Shown here piece after piece: positions 12,945 to 19,765 of a stretch of DNA of 22,215 nt. The translations under genes and the position numbers were made by a program. The stretch is from an uncultured Oscillospiraceae bacterium (GTDB lineage: Bacteria > Bacillota > Clostridia > Oscillospirales > Oscillospiraceae), in the NCBI GenBank assembly GCA_910588045.1, contig CAJUPS010000059.1, forward strand, positions 1-22,215, given 5' to 3'. The notes under the pieces are model-generated. The model was not told where the DNA came from. It ran no database searches and saw nothing but the letters and a program-made list of their open reading frames with translations. The number at the start of each line of letters is the position of its first letter. The stretch's first letter is position 1.

Positions 12945-13262
12945 TTAAGCGCGGCGGGATACATAGCTGCGCGAAATCCCATACTCTGCGGCCAGCTCCC
13001 GTTGGGTGCGGGGAGGCTTTCCGCCCAGACCGTAGCGCTGGCGAATGATGTCCGCTTCCCGCTCGGTCAGGCATTGGTCCACCAGCTGCCGTACCCGAAT
13101 GTGGCTCTCCCGTGTATCCAAATCGTCCAGCATGGTATCTTCCACGCCGACTACATCCATAAGAAAAAGATTGTTGCCGTCCTTGTCTGTCTCCAGCGTT
13201 TCGGAGAGGGACACTTCCCCCTGCAACTTTTTCTGACTGCGGAAAAACATGAGGATTTCATT
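12945..13262 (-). pseudogene. sigK: 3' half of sporulation sigma factor sigma-K, cut at the skin-element site and decayed at the end
   Basis: From 13262 leftwards the frame encodes NEILMFFRSQKK, VSLSETLETDKDGN, LTEREADIIRQRYGLGG and TQRELAAEYGISRSYVSR. These align with sigma-K/SpoIIIC from region 2.4/3 through region 4. The match starts at the codons spelling AATGA (13262-13258), the 5-bp core at which B. subtilis skin is joined to the split sigK. Upstream of it the frame continues to 13442 but no longer resembles a sigma factor. At the 3' end the protein stops at SRRA, where the family has SRIEKRAL and more. The residues I-E-K are missing and a stop follows, indicating loss of function or an altered end. 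I read it as the C-terminal half of an element-interrupted sigK, now degraded. A solo remnant is the alternative. Confidence 0.7.
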
Positions 13263-13367
13263 TGCTATACTATCATAGCGGCTCGTAATCCCGTCCAAAT
13301 AGACAGACGAACTCCACCAAACGAAAAATGGTGCGTGTTTGGCCGCATATCCTCCAATATGATGGTA

Positions 13368-13874
13368 ATGTCTCGATATTCTAATGAAACAGTCATCTAT
13401 GCCCCCTTTTATATTCATAGTTTCCGGCTTGTCCAGCCACATACGATAGTTGAGGCGGAAAAATTCAATATCAGGTATACTGATCCATCACAAATCAACA
13501 ACACACCAGATAAACTTCGGTGGTATCGTTATAGATGTGGATTGCGTCAACGGGATGTTGCGGATTATGCTGGAATCGACCGTGGTACATATTCCGGTTA
13601 CGAGGAATTTGTACGGGACTATTATCCCATTGAAAAGATGTTAAAAATAGCTGAATTGTTTTCCGTTCCTGTTACAGATCTTCTTGATGAATACAACTTG
13701 TTCCTTTATAACAATCAAGGATTACAAATTAAAAGAATGCGCGAAAGCAGAAATATGTCTCAACGAGAATTTGCACGTCGTTTAGGTGTTCCCTATGGAA
13801 CGCTGCAACAATGGGAACAAAATAGAGTGCAAATGTTTAAAAGTGCGTGGAAAAATTTAATTGAGCGAGGATAA
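13368..13874 (+). CDS. Two-domain XRE-type helix-turn-helix regulator
   Basis: A 168-aa protein if started at the ATG at 13368 (MSRYSNETV). ATGs at 13359 and 13362 are alternatives, and the ribosome site is poor for all. The frame stays open to 13002, but that extension is antisense to the sigK fragment and is rejected. Residues 48-108 form one XRE HTH (LRQRDVADYAGIDRGTYSGYE, then PVTDLLDEYN). Residues 119-165 form a second (SQREFARRLGVPYGTLQQWE). Residues 1-45 (VIYAPFYIHSFRL, VEAEKFNIRYTDP) are a conserved-looking N-terminal segment that I recall in regulators of clostridial mobile elements. The AT-rich codon usage differs strongly from the flanking chromosomal genes, consistent with transfer. 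Likely a regulator of the element to its right; targets unknown. Confidence 0.8.
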   Translation: MSRYSNETVIYAPFYIHSFRLVQPHTIVEAEKFNIRYTDPSQINNTPDKLRWYRYRCGLRQRDVADYAGIDRGTYSGYEEFVRDYYPIEKMLKIAELFSVPVTDLLDEYNLFLYNNQGLQIKRMRESRNMSQREFARRLGVPYGTLQQWEQNRVQMFKSAWKNLIERG

Positions 13875-13878
13875 AAAA

Positions 13879-13907
13879 TGTGGATGGAGATCGATCCTCC
13901 ATCCACA
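13879..13907 (-). terminator. Terminator of the minus-strand small gene at 13908
   Basis: An 11-bp stem (13879-13889 with 13897-13907) starts directly after the stop codon of the minus-strand gene and is followed on that strand by T6. This supports that gene as real and expressed leftwards. Confidence 0.8.
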
Positions 13908-14096
13908 CTATTTGGGTATGTAGTCTTTTGTCGCATTGATCAAACGCACTTTTTCCTCTACAGGGAGGGACATGGCCTTAATTATTTCAATGACGGTTTG
14001 AGCATGAACATCAGCTACTTTTTTCGCCAGCTCTCTTTGCGCTTCTTCCCCTTCGGGATAATGAACAATAATACTAATGTCATGCACCCCCTTCAC
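13908..14096 (-). CDS. Small conserved-type hypothetical protein of the mobile element
   Basis: A 62-aa soluble protein with a GTG start at 14096 (AGGA about 11 nt upstream). It has the phrases DISIIVHYPEGEEAQRELAKKV and IEIIKAMSLPVEEKVRLINA, giving a predicted strand followed by two amphipathic helices. I recall similar small ORFs beside XRE regulators in clostridial elements but cannot name a family. A perfect terminator starts at the stop codon. It is convergent with the XRE gene. No function assigned. Confidence 0.6.
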   Translation of the reverse strand: MKGVHDISIIVHYPEGEEAQRELAKKVADVHAQTVIEIIKAMSLPVEEKVRLINATKDYIPK

Positions 14097-14164
14097 TGCA
14101 ATCTATGTCCTGACCAATATATGCTGGCCGCTTCCAAATAATTTCTAAGATTGGCTTATTGCAG

Positions 14165-14222
14165 ACCGCCGCCGGATTTCTTTTTCCAGTCAACTACCTG
14201 GCTTACCCCGGCGGCGGTTTTG
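14165..14222. other. Long-loop GC-rich hairpin
   Basis: ACCGCCGCCGG (14165-14175) is the exact reverse complement of 14208-14218, with a 32-nt loop, followed by TTTTG on the plus strand. It could terminate plus-strand transcription or be part of a structured RNA. Confidence 0.5.
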
Positions 14223-14650
14223 TCCGCACAATTTTATAGCTTATGCTGTTGTGCCGTATTCTCAGGCGGCAGGACCGCCCTACTACTCACCCCCGGCATG
14301 GGAGTATGCAAGCCCGCCGGCGGCAACCCGGCGGCGCGATACCGACAGAGGGCGGCGGCAGTTGACGAGGCTGCCCAGACCATTCCCACAGTATCCCCCT
14401 TTGACCCTGCGGTACGGGATAATGCGACTGCTCCGCTGCGCTTCGGGCGCTGCCTGCGCCGGTCAATGGCCCTGGGGTTCCGCTCGTACCTTTGATGTGA
14501 TCGTTTTAACGGAGCGGGGGATGCGCCCTCGCCTCCTTCCCTGCATCCCCACTCCGCAGGCAGTCTATGCGTCCAAGCCATGCCGCAGCAAAGTCTCACT
14601 TGCATACCGATTATAAGCGGGAGCTTGTCCCACTGTTTATCAAGGTGCAG
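14223..14650. other. GC-rich intergenic region without a credible gene, with inverted repeats
   Basis: All six frames give short, low-quality Arg/Pro/Ala-rich ORFs without ribosome sites. The region contains an extended near-perfect hairpin: GGAGCGGGGGATGC at about 14512-14525 with GCATCCCCACTCC at about 14541-14553. Its base composition contrasts with the AT-rich XRE gene to the left. A structured non-coding RNA or a decayed gene are both possible. Confidence 0.35.
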
Positions 14651-14663
14651 AGGGAAGATGCCG

Positions 14664-14981
14664 TCAGAGAGCGAACTGGAGCAGGATGCTGTTTAGCGTA
14701 ATAAGGTCGTCTCCGTCCAGCTGATCTCTCAGCCGCTGAAGAAGCGCAGCCTGCTTGGGAGTGAGCGTCTTGCGGTAGAGGAAATATCCATCCGCAACCC
14801 TGACCCCGCCGCCGTAGCGGCCCCGCACCGTCTCAATGGGATACGAGCAGGTAAGAATCTCCAGGTCACGGCGGATCGTTGAGTTAGCAACATGAAACTC
14901 ATGCGCCAAATTGTCGCAGGTGTCGTGCCGTCTTATGCACAGCACTTCCAGCAATTTTTGACGGCGTTCAGTCGGGGTCAT
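14664..14981 (-). CDS. DeoR/HTH_11-like small transcriptional regulator
   Basis: A 105-aa protein with a winged helix-turn-helix of the DeoR type at residues 1-50 (TERRQKLLEVLC, then HEFHVANSTIRRDLEIL). A basic-aromatic wing follows (YPIETVRGRYGGGVRV). The C-terminal half (LTPKQAALLQRL, then LDGDDLITLNSILLQFA) is helical and replaces the sugar-sensing domain of full DeoR proteins, which are about 250 aa. I recall this short form as a recurrent cargo of clostridial integrative elements. The ATG at 14981 has AGGGGGG about 8 nt upstream. It overlaps the stop of a 39-codon ORF by ATGA, indicating translational coupling. Confidence 0.85.
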   Translation of the reverse strand: MTPTERRQKLLEVLCIRRHDTCDNLAHEFHVANSTIRRDLEILTCSYPIETVRGRYGGGVRVADGYFLYRKTLTPKQAALLQRLRDQLDGDDLITLNSILLQFAL

Positions 14982-15097
14982 GCTCTGGCCCCCCTTTCAT
15001 CGCTCTCTGGGGCCAAGGATAAAAGGTAAACAGCCGACCTGTTCGGCGGATTAAAAAAATTTTTGTGAAAAGCTATGTAAAAGCATTTTTTGACCAC
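14978..15097 (-). CDS. 39-aa ORF translationally coupled to the DeoR-like regulator
   Basis: A GTG at 15097 with a perfect GGAGG (15109-15105) 7 nt upstream opens 39 codons. They read VVKKCFYIAFHKNF, then NPPNRSAVYLLSLAPES, and end in ATGA, where the A and TG are the start of the regulator gene. The combination of strong ribosome site, exact overlap and same strand makes translation likely. The product may be a leader peptide controlling regulator synthesis or a small protein. The N-terminus is basic and aromatic, without a clear membrane segment. Confidence 0.6.
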   Translation of the reverse strand: MVKKCFYIAFHKNFFNPPNRSAVYLLSLAPESDERGARA

Positions 15098-15219
15098 GTT
15101 AAGACCTCCAAAAATTTGATCATGTGCCAGACTTCAAATCTTCGGAGGTGCGGCGGAGAGCGACAGCGCGGCAGGCCCTTGGCCGCCGCCAGCTGTCTCC
15201 ATGGGGCATGGTGACAGCA

Positions 15220-15263
15220 CAGAAAAACAAAAATGACCGCATGGCAAGAAGCCATGCGGTCAT
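15220..15263 (-). terminator. Intrinsic terminator for a leftward transcript
   Basis: A perfect 13-bp stem (15233-15245 with 15251-15263), loop AAGAA/TTCTT, followed on the minus strand by TTTTGTTTTTCTG. It ends a transcript coming from the right, which must contain the small ORFs at 15278-15383 and perhaps 15469-15678. Confidence 0.8.
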
Positions 15264-15277
15264 AAGACATGATCGCG

Positions 15278-15383
15278 CTATTTGACAAAAGGTGAGTATT
15301 TTCGACTTCGCGGGTACTTTGGTCCTCTACGGGGGGCGGGCTTTTTTTGATAATTTATATAGACGTGATAATATTCCAGACAT
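15278..15383 (-). pseudogene. Small basic protein gene, frameshifted in a C6 run or a short peptide
   Basis: An ATG at 15383 with an ideal GAGGAGG 7 nt upstream encodes MSGILSRLYKLSKKARPP and then a stop at 15327, just after a run of six C (15331-15336 region, G6 on the plus strand). Removing one C would extend the frame to a TAG at 15278, adding R-R-G-P-K-Y-P-R-S-R-K-Y-S-P-F-V-K. That gives a very basic protein of about 34 aa, ending 15 bp before the terminator at 15233-15263. Either the 18-aa peptide is the product, or the run is a slippage, sequencing-error or decay site. The ribosome site lies in a hairpin loop (15371-15419). No family recognised. Confidence 0.4.
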
Positions 15384-15419
15384 GGCGATACCTCCTCTGA
15401 GCCGCCAAATCTGGAATAT
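15371..15419 (-). promoter_or_regulatory. Hairpin presenting the ribosome site of the small ORF in its loop
   Basis: The arms 15371-15387 and 15403-15419 pair at 15 of 17 positions. On the minus strand the GAGGAGG lies in the 15-nt loop and the ATG in the descending arm. This could control initiation, or be a protein or antisense-RNA target. A second hairpin, CGACGGTT (15424-15431) with AACCGTCG (15442-15449), lies just upstream in the transcript. Confidence 0.5.
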
Positions 15420-15468
15420 AAGGCGACGGTTTTTTATCTCTAACCGTCGATTTGGTTCGGGTGCTGTT

Positions 15469-15678
15469 TTAAGACCACAAAACACTACTGGACCGAAAAT
15501 GTAACGGTTTTCCTTTTTTCATCTGCTGGCAGATTCTTTGTATTTTTATATCTGCTTCGGCCGCAGATGGCATTCTAACCGCTATCATTTCTCTGTTGCC
15601 ATCATCGGGGGATGTAGGTATAAAGCTGCTGATTGGACTGGAACACACCATCTCTTTATGGTGGTTATAGCGGAGCAA
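15469..15678 (-). CDS. Possible small hypothetical protein
   Basis: An open frame of 69 codons from TTG at 15678 (GAGGGA about 10 nt upstream), or 60 codons from the ATG at 15651. The middle, REMIAVRMPSAAEADIKIQRIC, looks protein-like with a strand and a helix. No family is recognised, the start is weak, and the end (RSSSVLWS) is not typical. It could be a remnant of a longer gene. Confidence 0.3.
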   Translation of the reverse strand: MLRYNHHKEMVCSSPISSFIPTSPDDGNREMIAVRMPSAAEADIKIQRICQQMKKGKPLHFRSSSVLWS

Positions 15679-15858
15679 TCGGAAATTGTCCCTCTACTAT
15701 AATTAACGCAGCGAGAGTCCAAATTCTCACAGGAAAATCATAAAAAACAAAAATATTTTTTTAGTAGGTATATTTCGGCTTTTCTTTTCCAACGGTTCTC
15801 TGTGATTCTAGTTCACCTCTCAATTTTAACATCTATACAAAATAAGCAGCTATGCCTA

Positions 15859-15887
15859 TTGACAACCACAATATATTGTGTTAGAGT
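15859..15887 (+). promoter_or_regulatory. Consensus promoter with an operator palindrome in its spacer
   Basis: TTGACA (15859-15864), a 17-bp spacer, and TAGAGT (15882-15887). The spacer contains the perfect 14-bp palindrome CACAATATATTGTG (15867-15880), positioned where a dimeric repressor would block polymerase. It would drive the structured RNA and, on read-through, the DNA-processing genes. Confidence 0.7.
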
Positions 15888-15892
15888 AGGCT

Positions 15893-16157
15893 TGTAATTG
15901 ATTGTTTGTGCGTGCTCCGCTGAAACGCGGAGGCAGGCCGCTGGCCTGTGACCGGGGAAGCACCCGCATTGCATACGTTGTTAAGGTTGTACGTTATGCC
16001 GGCAGGGCTGTCACGCAGATAGGCGGGCGGTTGCCGGTAGGATTTAATAGGGGGCAGTCTGCCCCAACGCTTTTAGCGGGAATGACGGTAGCTCTCCAGA
16101 GTGGGGGGCGGAAATGCGGCTTTTGAGCCGTATTTTTGTCATTCCCGCTTATTTTTT
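15893..16157 (+). ncRNA. Putative structured RNA or regulatory leader, about 265 nt
   Basis: It lies between a consensus promoter and a strong intrinsic terminator, with no credible ORF. The 5' part can fold as a three-way junction: GTGCT near 15910 pairs with AGCAC near 15958, enclosing CTCCGC/GCGGAG and CAGGCC/GGCCTG hairpins. Further on GGGGCA/TGCCCC (near 16051-16065) forms another hairpin. The 3' end is the long terminator stem. It matches no RNA class that I can name. It may be a stand-alone small RNA or an attenuating leader of the 16213-17380 genes. Confidence 0.5.
16075..16157 (+). terminator. Long-stem intrinsic terminator
   Basis: AGCGGGAATGAC (16075-16086) is perfectly complementary to GTCATTCCCGCT (16138-16149) and is followed by TATTTTTTTG. 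Nested inside is a hairpin, TGCGGC with GCCGTA (about 16114-16129), itself followed by TTTTTG. It sits about 55 bp upstream of the next start codon, so transcription of the downstream genes may need read-through. Confidence 0.75.
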
Positions 16158-16212
16158 TGCCCAAACGCCGCAAGGCTTTGAGGATAAATCTAATAGGAAG
16201 GAGCAAATGACC

Positions 16213-16401
16213 ATGAAGAACAAGTGGAAGCGGAGGAAGCGTCCCCGCCCCTCCAGGAAACCCATCCGGGGCAACAGCCGCCAGATGTGGAAGGTGCAGA
16301 TCCAGAGCATGATTTCAGAAGAGGAGGAAACCAAACATGGCACAGGATACGGCGTATCAGCCCCTTGTGCTGGTGGACACAGCACAACTCTCGCGGCCTG
16401 A
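16213..16401 (+). CDS. Small very basic protein preceding YqaJ
   Basis: A 62-aa ORF. The ATG at 16213 is chosen over 16207 because GGAG lies 9 nt from it. The first 30 residues are extremely basic (KNKWKRRKRPRPSRKPIRG), followed by a helical QMWKVQIQSMISEEEE segment. The last 21 codons overlap the start of the YqaJ gene in another frame. The basic N-terminus suggests nucleic-acid binding. Overlap and shared upstream region place it in the same operon. No family recognised. Confidence 0.55.
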   Translation: MKNKWKRRKRPRPSRKPIRGNSRQMWKVQIQSMISEEEETKHGTGYGVSAPCAGGHSTTLAA

Positions 16402-17380
16402 CTGGCTGGAGTACCGGCGGAAGGGCCTGGGCGGCAGCGATGCGGCTGCGGTTTTGAACATCTCGCCGTTTCGGACGGCCCGGGACCTCTACTATGACAA
16501 GTTGGGCATCGTCACCGCAGACGATCATGCGAACTGGGTGGCCTTGGAGGTTGGTAATCTTCTGGAACCGCTGGTGGCTCGCATCTTCGCAGAGAAGACC
16601 GGGCTGAAAATCTACCAGCGCAAATGTATGTTTCAGCATCCCCATTACCCCTGGATGCTGGCCGACCTGGACTATCTGGTGGAGATGCCGGACGGCACGA
16701 CGGCGATCCTGGAGATCAAGACCACCAACTACAACGCTAAGGACAAGTGGTGGTACAACGGCGAGGAGATCGTTCCTGTGTACTATGAAACACAGGGACG
16801 CCACTACATGGCTGTGATGAACCTGGATCGGGTCTACTACTGCTGTCTCTATGGCAACAACGAGGACGAGGCCATCATCCGCCGTATCGACCGGGATATG
16901 GCCTACGAGATGGAGCTGATTATGCTGGAGCAGGATTTCTGGGAGAACAATGTGCTCGCTAAATTACCTCCGCCCTATTGGGAGGACGATGGCGACCTTA
17001 TCCTGGAGAGCCTGCGGCGGGCGCTGGGTCCGGCGGACAAAGACGCTCCGCCTATCTCATTGAATAAGGCGCAGTCCGCAAGGGTTACACGGTTCTTAGA
17101 ACTCCAGGAGGAAAAGGGCCGGCGTGACGCAGATACGAAAGCGGTCGAGGCCGAGATGAAACGGCTAAAGGCTCTGATTGTGGCCGACATGGGTACAAGC
17201 TGCTCCGCCATATCGGACGACGGCTGCACCATCACTTGGAATCCTGTCCGAAAGCCGGGGGTCTCCAAGGAAGGGCTGGAACGTCTGAAAGTCGTACACC
17301 CGGACATTTACACAGAATATGTCACGATTTCCGAGAGCCGGAGGTTCAACATTAAGCGGCCAAAGCCTGACGCCGCTTAA
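16337..17380 (+). CDS. YqaJ-type viral recombinase/exonuclease
   Basis: A 347-aa protein of the YqaJ/lambda-exonuclease nuclease fold, named after a gene of the B. subtilis skin element. GGSDAAAVLNISPF (residues 32-45) and E71/E77 (EVGNLLEPLV) precede the catalytic D112 and E126-x-K128 (ILEIKT). These match the PD-(D/E)xK core that digests one DNA strand to give 3' tails for annealing. The C-terminal third (residues about 220-345) is a helical extension with coiled-coil potential (QEEKGRRDADTKAVEAEMKRLKALI). GGAGG lies 9 nt before the ATG. It is followed after 14 bp by the helicase gene. No RecT-type annealing protein is recognisable nearby. Confidence 0.9.
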   Translation: MAQDTAYQPLVLVDTAQLSRPDWLEYRRKGLGGSDAAAVLNISPFRTARDLYYDKLGIVTADDHANWVALEVGNLLEPLVARIFAEKTGLKIYQRKCMFQHPHYPWMLADLDYLVEMPDGTTAILEIKTTNYNAKDKWWYNGEEIVPVYYETQGRHYMAVMNLDRVYYCCLYGNNEDEAIIRRIDRDMAYEMELIMLEQDFWENNVLAKLPPPYWEDDGDLILESLRRALGPADKDAPPISLNKAQSARVTRFLELQEEKGRRDADTKAVEAEMKRLKALIVADMGTSCSAISDDGCTITWNPVRKPGVSKEGLERLKVVHPDIYTEYVTISESRRFNIKRPKPDAA

Positions 17381-17394
17381 AAGGAGGAACGAAA

Positions 17395-19668
17395 ATGAGC
17401 TTTGTAGCGGTATTTGACAAGCAGTTTTTTTACAATCCAACCACCAGATACACGGTGTTGCAGATGAAGACAGCGAGCATCATGGTCCCCCAGGAGGCCC
17501 GCAGGCCCTATAAATGCAGCGATCACCTGATCCGATTTACCGCCGTAGGCTATGACCTACCCCGGAACGATTCGGTGGAGGTAGAGCTGGAGGGCGCCTG
17601 GGTCAACGACGCCAAGCGCGGTTTGCAGTTTGAGGTGGAGCAGTGGAAAGAGATCCTGCCCTCCACGGTCAAGGGCATCCGGGCCTACCTCTCCTCCGGC
17701 GTGCTGAAAAGCATCGGGGAGAAAACGACGGACGCTATTATGGACCGGTTCGGCATCCACGCGCTGGAAGTGCTGGAGCATGAACCGGAACGGCTGTTGG
17801 AAATCCGCGGTATTACGCAAGACCGTCTGGAGGAGATCACAGACAACTACATGGAAAGCCAGGTCATGCGGGAACTGCTGCTTCTGCTGGCCCCGCTGAA
17901 AGTAACGCCCAACACGGCGCTGAAAGTCCTAGACCACTTCGGTATGAAGGGCGCGGCGCTGCTCCGGGAAAGCCTGTTCCGGCTGTGTGAGGTGCCGGGC
18001 TTCGGGTTCCGCAGGGTTGACGAAATCGTGCGGAAATCCGGCGGCGACCTCCATGACCCCATGCGGATACAGGGCGCGCTGTTCTATATCATGCAGGAAT
18101 CCCGCAACAAGAACGGGCATCTCTATATCGAAATAGAACGGCTGCTCAAGGACACCTTCAAGCTGCTCAACGAGGACCTGGATGATCCGCTGAAACTGGA
18201 ACAGGTGGAACAGCAGCTGGAAGCCATGATCAATTTGAACGTAGTGGTGTCCAACGGCGGCAATATCTATCTGCCCCAGGTATACAAACAGGAGTGCGAG
18301 GTGGCGCTGAAAATAGCGCAGATGGTACAGGAGCTTCCGGAGCCTGTCAACCTGACGCCTGTTATGGAGCAGGTCAAAGGCAGACTGGGTATCACATTGT
18401 CCCAGCGGCAGGCCGAGGGCGTTGAAATGGCGTTCCAGTACAATCTGTCCATCATCACCGGCGGCCCCGGTACTGGTAAGAGTACCATTCTGCGGGCGGT
18501 CGTAGAGGCGTACCGTATGCTGTACCCGCAGGATAAAATCGCGCTGGCGGCGCCCACCGGAAAAGCCAGCCGCCGTATGGCGGAAACTACCGGAATTGAG
18601 GACGCCCAAACCCTGCACAGTCTTTTGAAGATTTTTGGTGATGACAGTGAGCAAAAAAAGAAACAGCCCCTGGAGGCCGGCCTTCTGATTGTGGACGAAA
18701 CCTCTATGGTGGATATGTGGCTGGCGCACCAGCTGTTCCGCCGGCTGAACCCCGGCACAAAGGTACTGCTGGTTGGCGACGCCGATCAGCTGGAGAGCGT
18801 CGGAGCCGGGAATGTGTTCCAGGAACTGATCGACAGCGGTATCGTTCCGGTCACTGTACTGGATCAGATTTTCCGGCAGGCCGAGGGCAGCCGGATCGCT
18901 TACAACGCCAAATTTATCAACGAGGGCAATGGCGAACTGTATTATGGCCCGGACTTCTCCTTTATTTCTGTCATGGACCAGGAAGAAGCTGCGGAAACCG
19001 TTTGCCGCCTTTACAAAGAGGAGGCGGCCAGAGTTGGCATACAACAGCTTCAAATCCTGTCTCCCTACCGCAAAACCGGGGAAGCATCCTCGCAGAATCT
19101 AAACGAGGCGATCCGGGAGCAGATCAATCCCGAAGCTGAGGGGAAGCCGGAGGTTATATACGGTGGAAGCACATTCCGCCTGCGCGACCGGGTGATCCAG
19201 ACGAAAAACAACAGCAAGATGGTTTTGTATAACCGTCAGGGAGACGTCATCGGAAAAGGCGTGTTTAACGGCGATGTGGGCTATGTCCGTGAGATCCGGC
19301 CCGATACTGTTATCATCAATTTCGATGGGCGGTACGCCAAATATCCTCTGGACAGTCTGGAGGAGTTGGAGCTGTCCTACGCCATGACCATCCATAAGGC
19401 CATGGGCAGCGAGTACGATACGGTCATCATTCCCCTGCTGACAGCCCATCGGGTCCTGCTGACCCGAAACCTGCTCTATACCGCCGTCACCCGCGCCAAG
19501 GGCCGGGTCATTCTGGTGGGGCAGAAAAAGGCGCTGTTTACAGCGATCTCCAAGACCCGAAAAGGTAAGCGCAACACACTCCTTGCGGAGCGGATGCGGC
19601 TTTACTACAAGAAGCTGACCGAGCAGAGCCAAGCCGCAGAGGAAGCACCAATGCGGAAGGCAAGTTGA
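17395..19668 (+). CDS. RecD2-like superfamily 1B DNA helicase
   Basis: A 757-aa 5'-3' helicase. It has an N-terminal OB-like region, then helix-hairpin-helix repeats (about residues 110-240: GVLKSIGEKTTDAIMDRFG, LEIRGITQDRL, CEVPGFGFRRVDEI). The motor domain follows. Walker A is GGPGTGKST (356-364). Walker B is LLIVDETSM near 430-438, motif III is GDADQLESVG near 461-470, motif IV is DQIFRQAEGS near 489, and motif VI is YTAVTRAKGRV near 694. The usual HKSQGSE of motif V reads HKAMGSE (near 667). Length matches RecD2 of Firmicutes (about 740-800 aa), but this copy is element-encoded. AAGGAGG lies 8 nt upstream of the ATG. It is placed after YqaJ, suggesting a joint role in element replication or recombination. 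Confidence 0.92.
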   Translation: MSFVAVFDKQFFYNPTTRYTVLQMKTASIMVPQEARRPYKCSDHLIRFTAVGYDLPRNDSVEVELEGAWVNDAKRGLQFEVEQWKEILPSTVKGIRAYLSSGVLKSIGEKTTDAIMDRFGIHALEVLEHEPERLLEIRGITQDRLEEITDNYMESQVMRELLLLLAPLKVTPNTALKVLDHFGMKGAALLRESLFRLCEVPGFGFRRVDEIVRKSGGDLHDPMRIQGALFYIMQESRNKNGHLYIEIERLLKDTFKLLNEDLDDPLKLEQVEQQLEAMINLNVVVSNGGNIYLPQVYKQECEVALKIAQMVQELPEPVNLTPVMEQVKGRLGITLSQRQAEGVEMAFQYNLSIITGGPGTGKSTILRAVVEAYRMLYPQDKIALAAPTGKASRRMAETTGIEDAQTLHSLLKIFGDDSEQKKKQPLEAGLLIVDETSMVDMWLAHQLFRRLNPGTKVLLVGDADQLESVGAGNVFQELIDSGIVPVTVLDQIFRQAEGSRIAYNAKFINEGNGELYYGPDFSFISVMDQEEAAETVCRLYKEEAARVGIQQLQILSPYRKTGEASSQNLNEAIREQINPEAEGKPEVIYGGSTFRLRDRVIQTKNNSKMVLYNRQGDVIGKGVFNGDVGYVREIRPDTVIINFDGRYAKYPLDSLEELELSYAMTIHKAMGSEYDTVIIPLLTAHRVLLTRNLLYTAVTRAKGRVILVGQKKALFTAISKTRKGKRNTLLAERMRLYYKKLTEQSQAAEEAPMRKAS

Positions 19669-19708
19669 GATGCAAGCACTTTTGAAATGAGTGCCTGCGT
19701 CTTTTTTT
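19669..19708 (+). terminator. Terminator after the helicase gene
   Basis: The arms 19669-19680 and 19690-19701 pair with one wobble and one mismatch, followed directly by T7. The stem begins at the base after the stop codon. It separates the YqaJ-helicase genes from the 19766 transcript. Confidence 0.7.
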
Positions 19709-19765
19709 ATTGCGATATGGCGGATTTCCCGCTGTATGAATTTTGATATGAGAGGAGACCTCAAC

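Noticed and set aside
13002..13367. N-terminal extension of the XRE regulator frame
   Set aside because: It is antisense to the recognisable sigK fragment, and the XRE protein has natural starts at 13359-13368.
13263..13442. N-terminal 60 residues of the frame that continues upstream of the sigK fragment
   Set aside because: They do not resemble any sigma factor region and overlap the XRE gene start. Similarity stops sharply at the AATGA core.
15073..15288. 71-aa minus-strand ORF
   Set aside because: It runs across the intrinsic terminator at 15233-15263 and lacks a ribosome site. The coupled 39-codon ORF in another frame is better supported.
15902..16126. 74-aa plus-strand ORF in the structured RNA region
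   Set aside because: No ribosome site, the start is an ATG-less or weak context, and the sequence is better explained by stems and a terminator.
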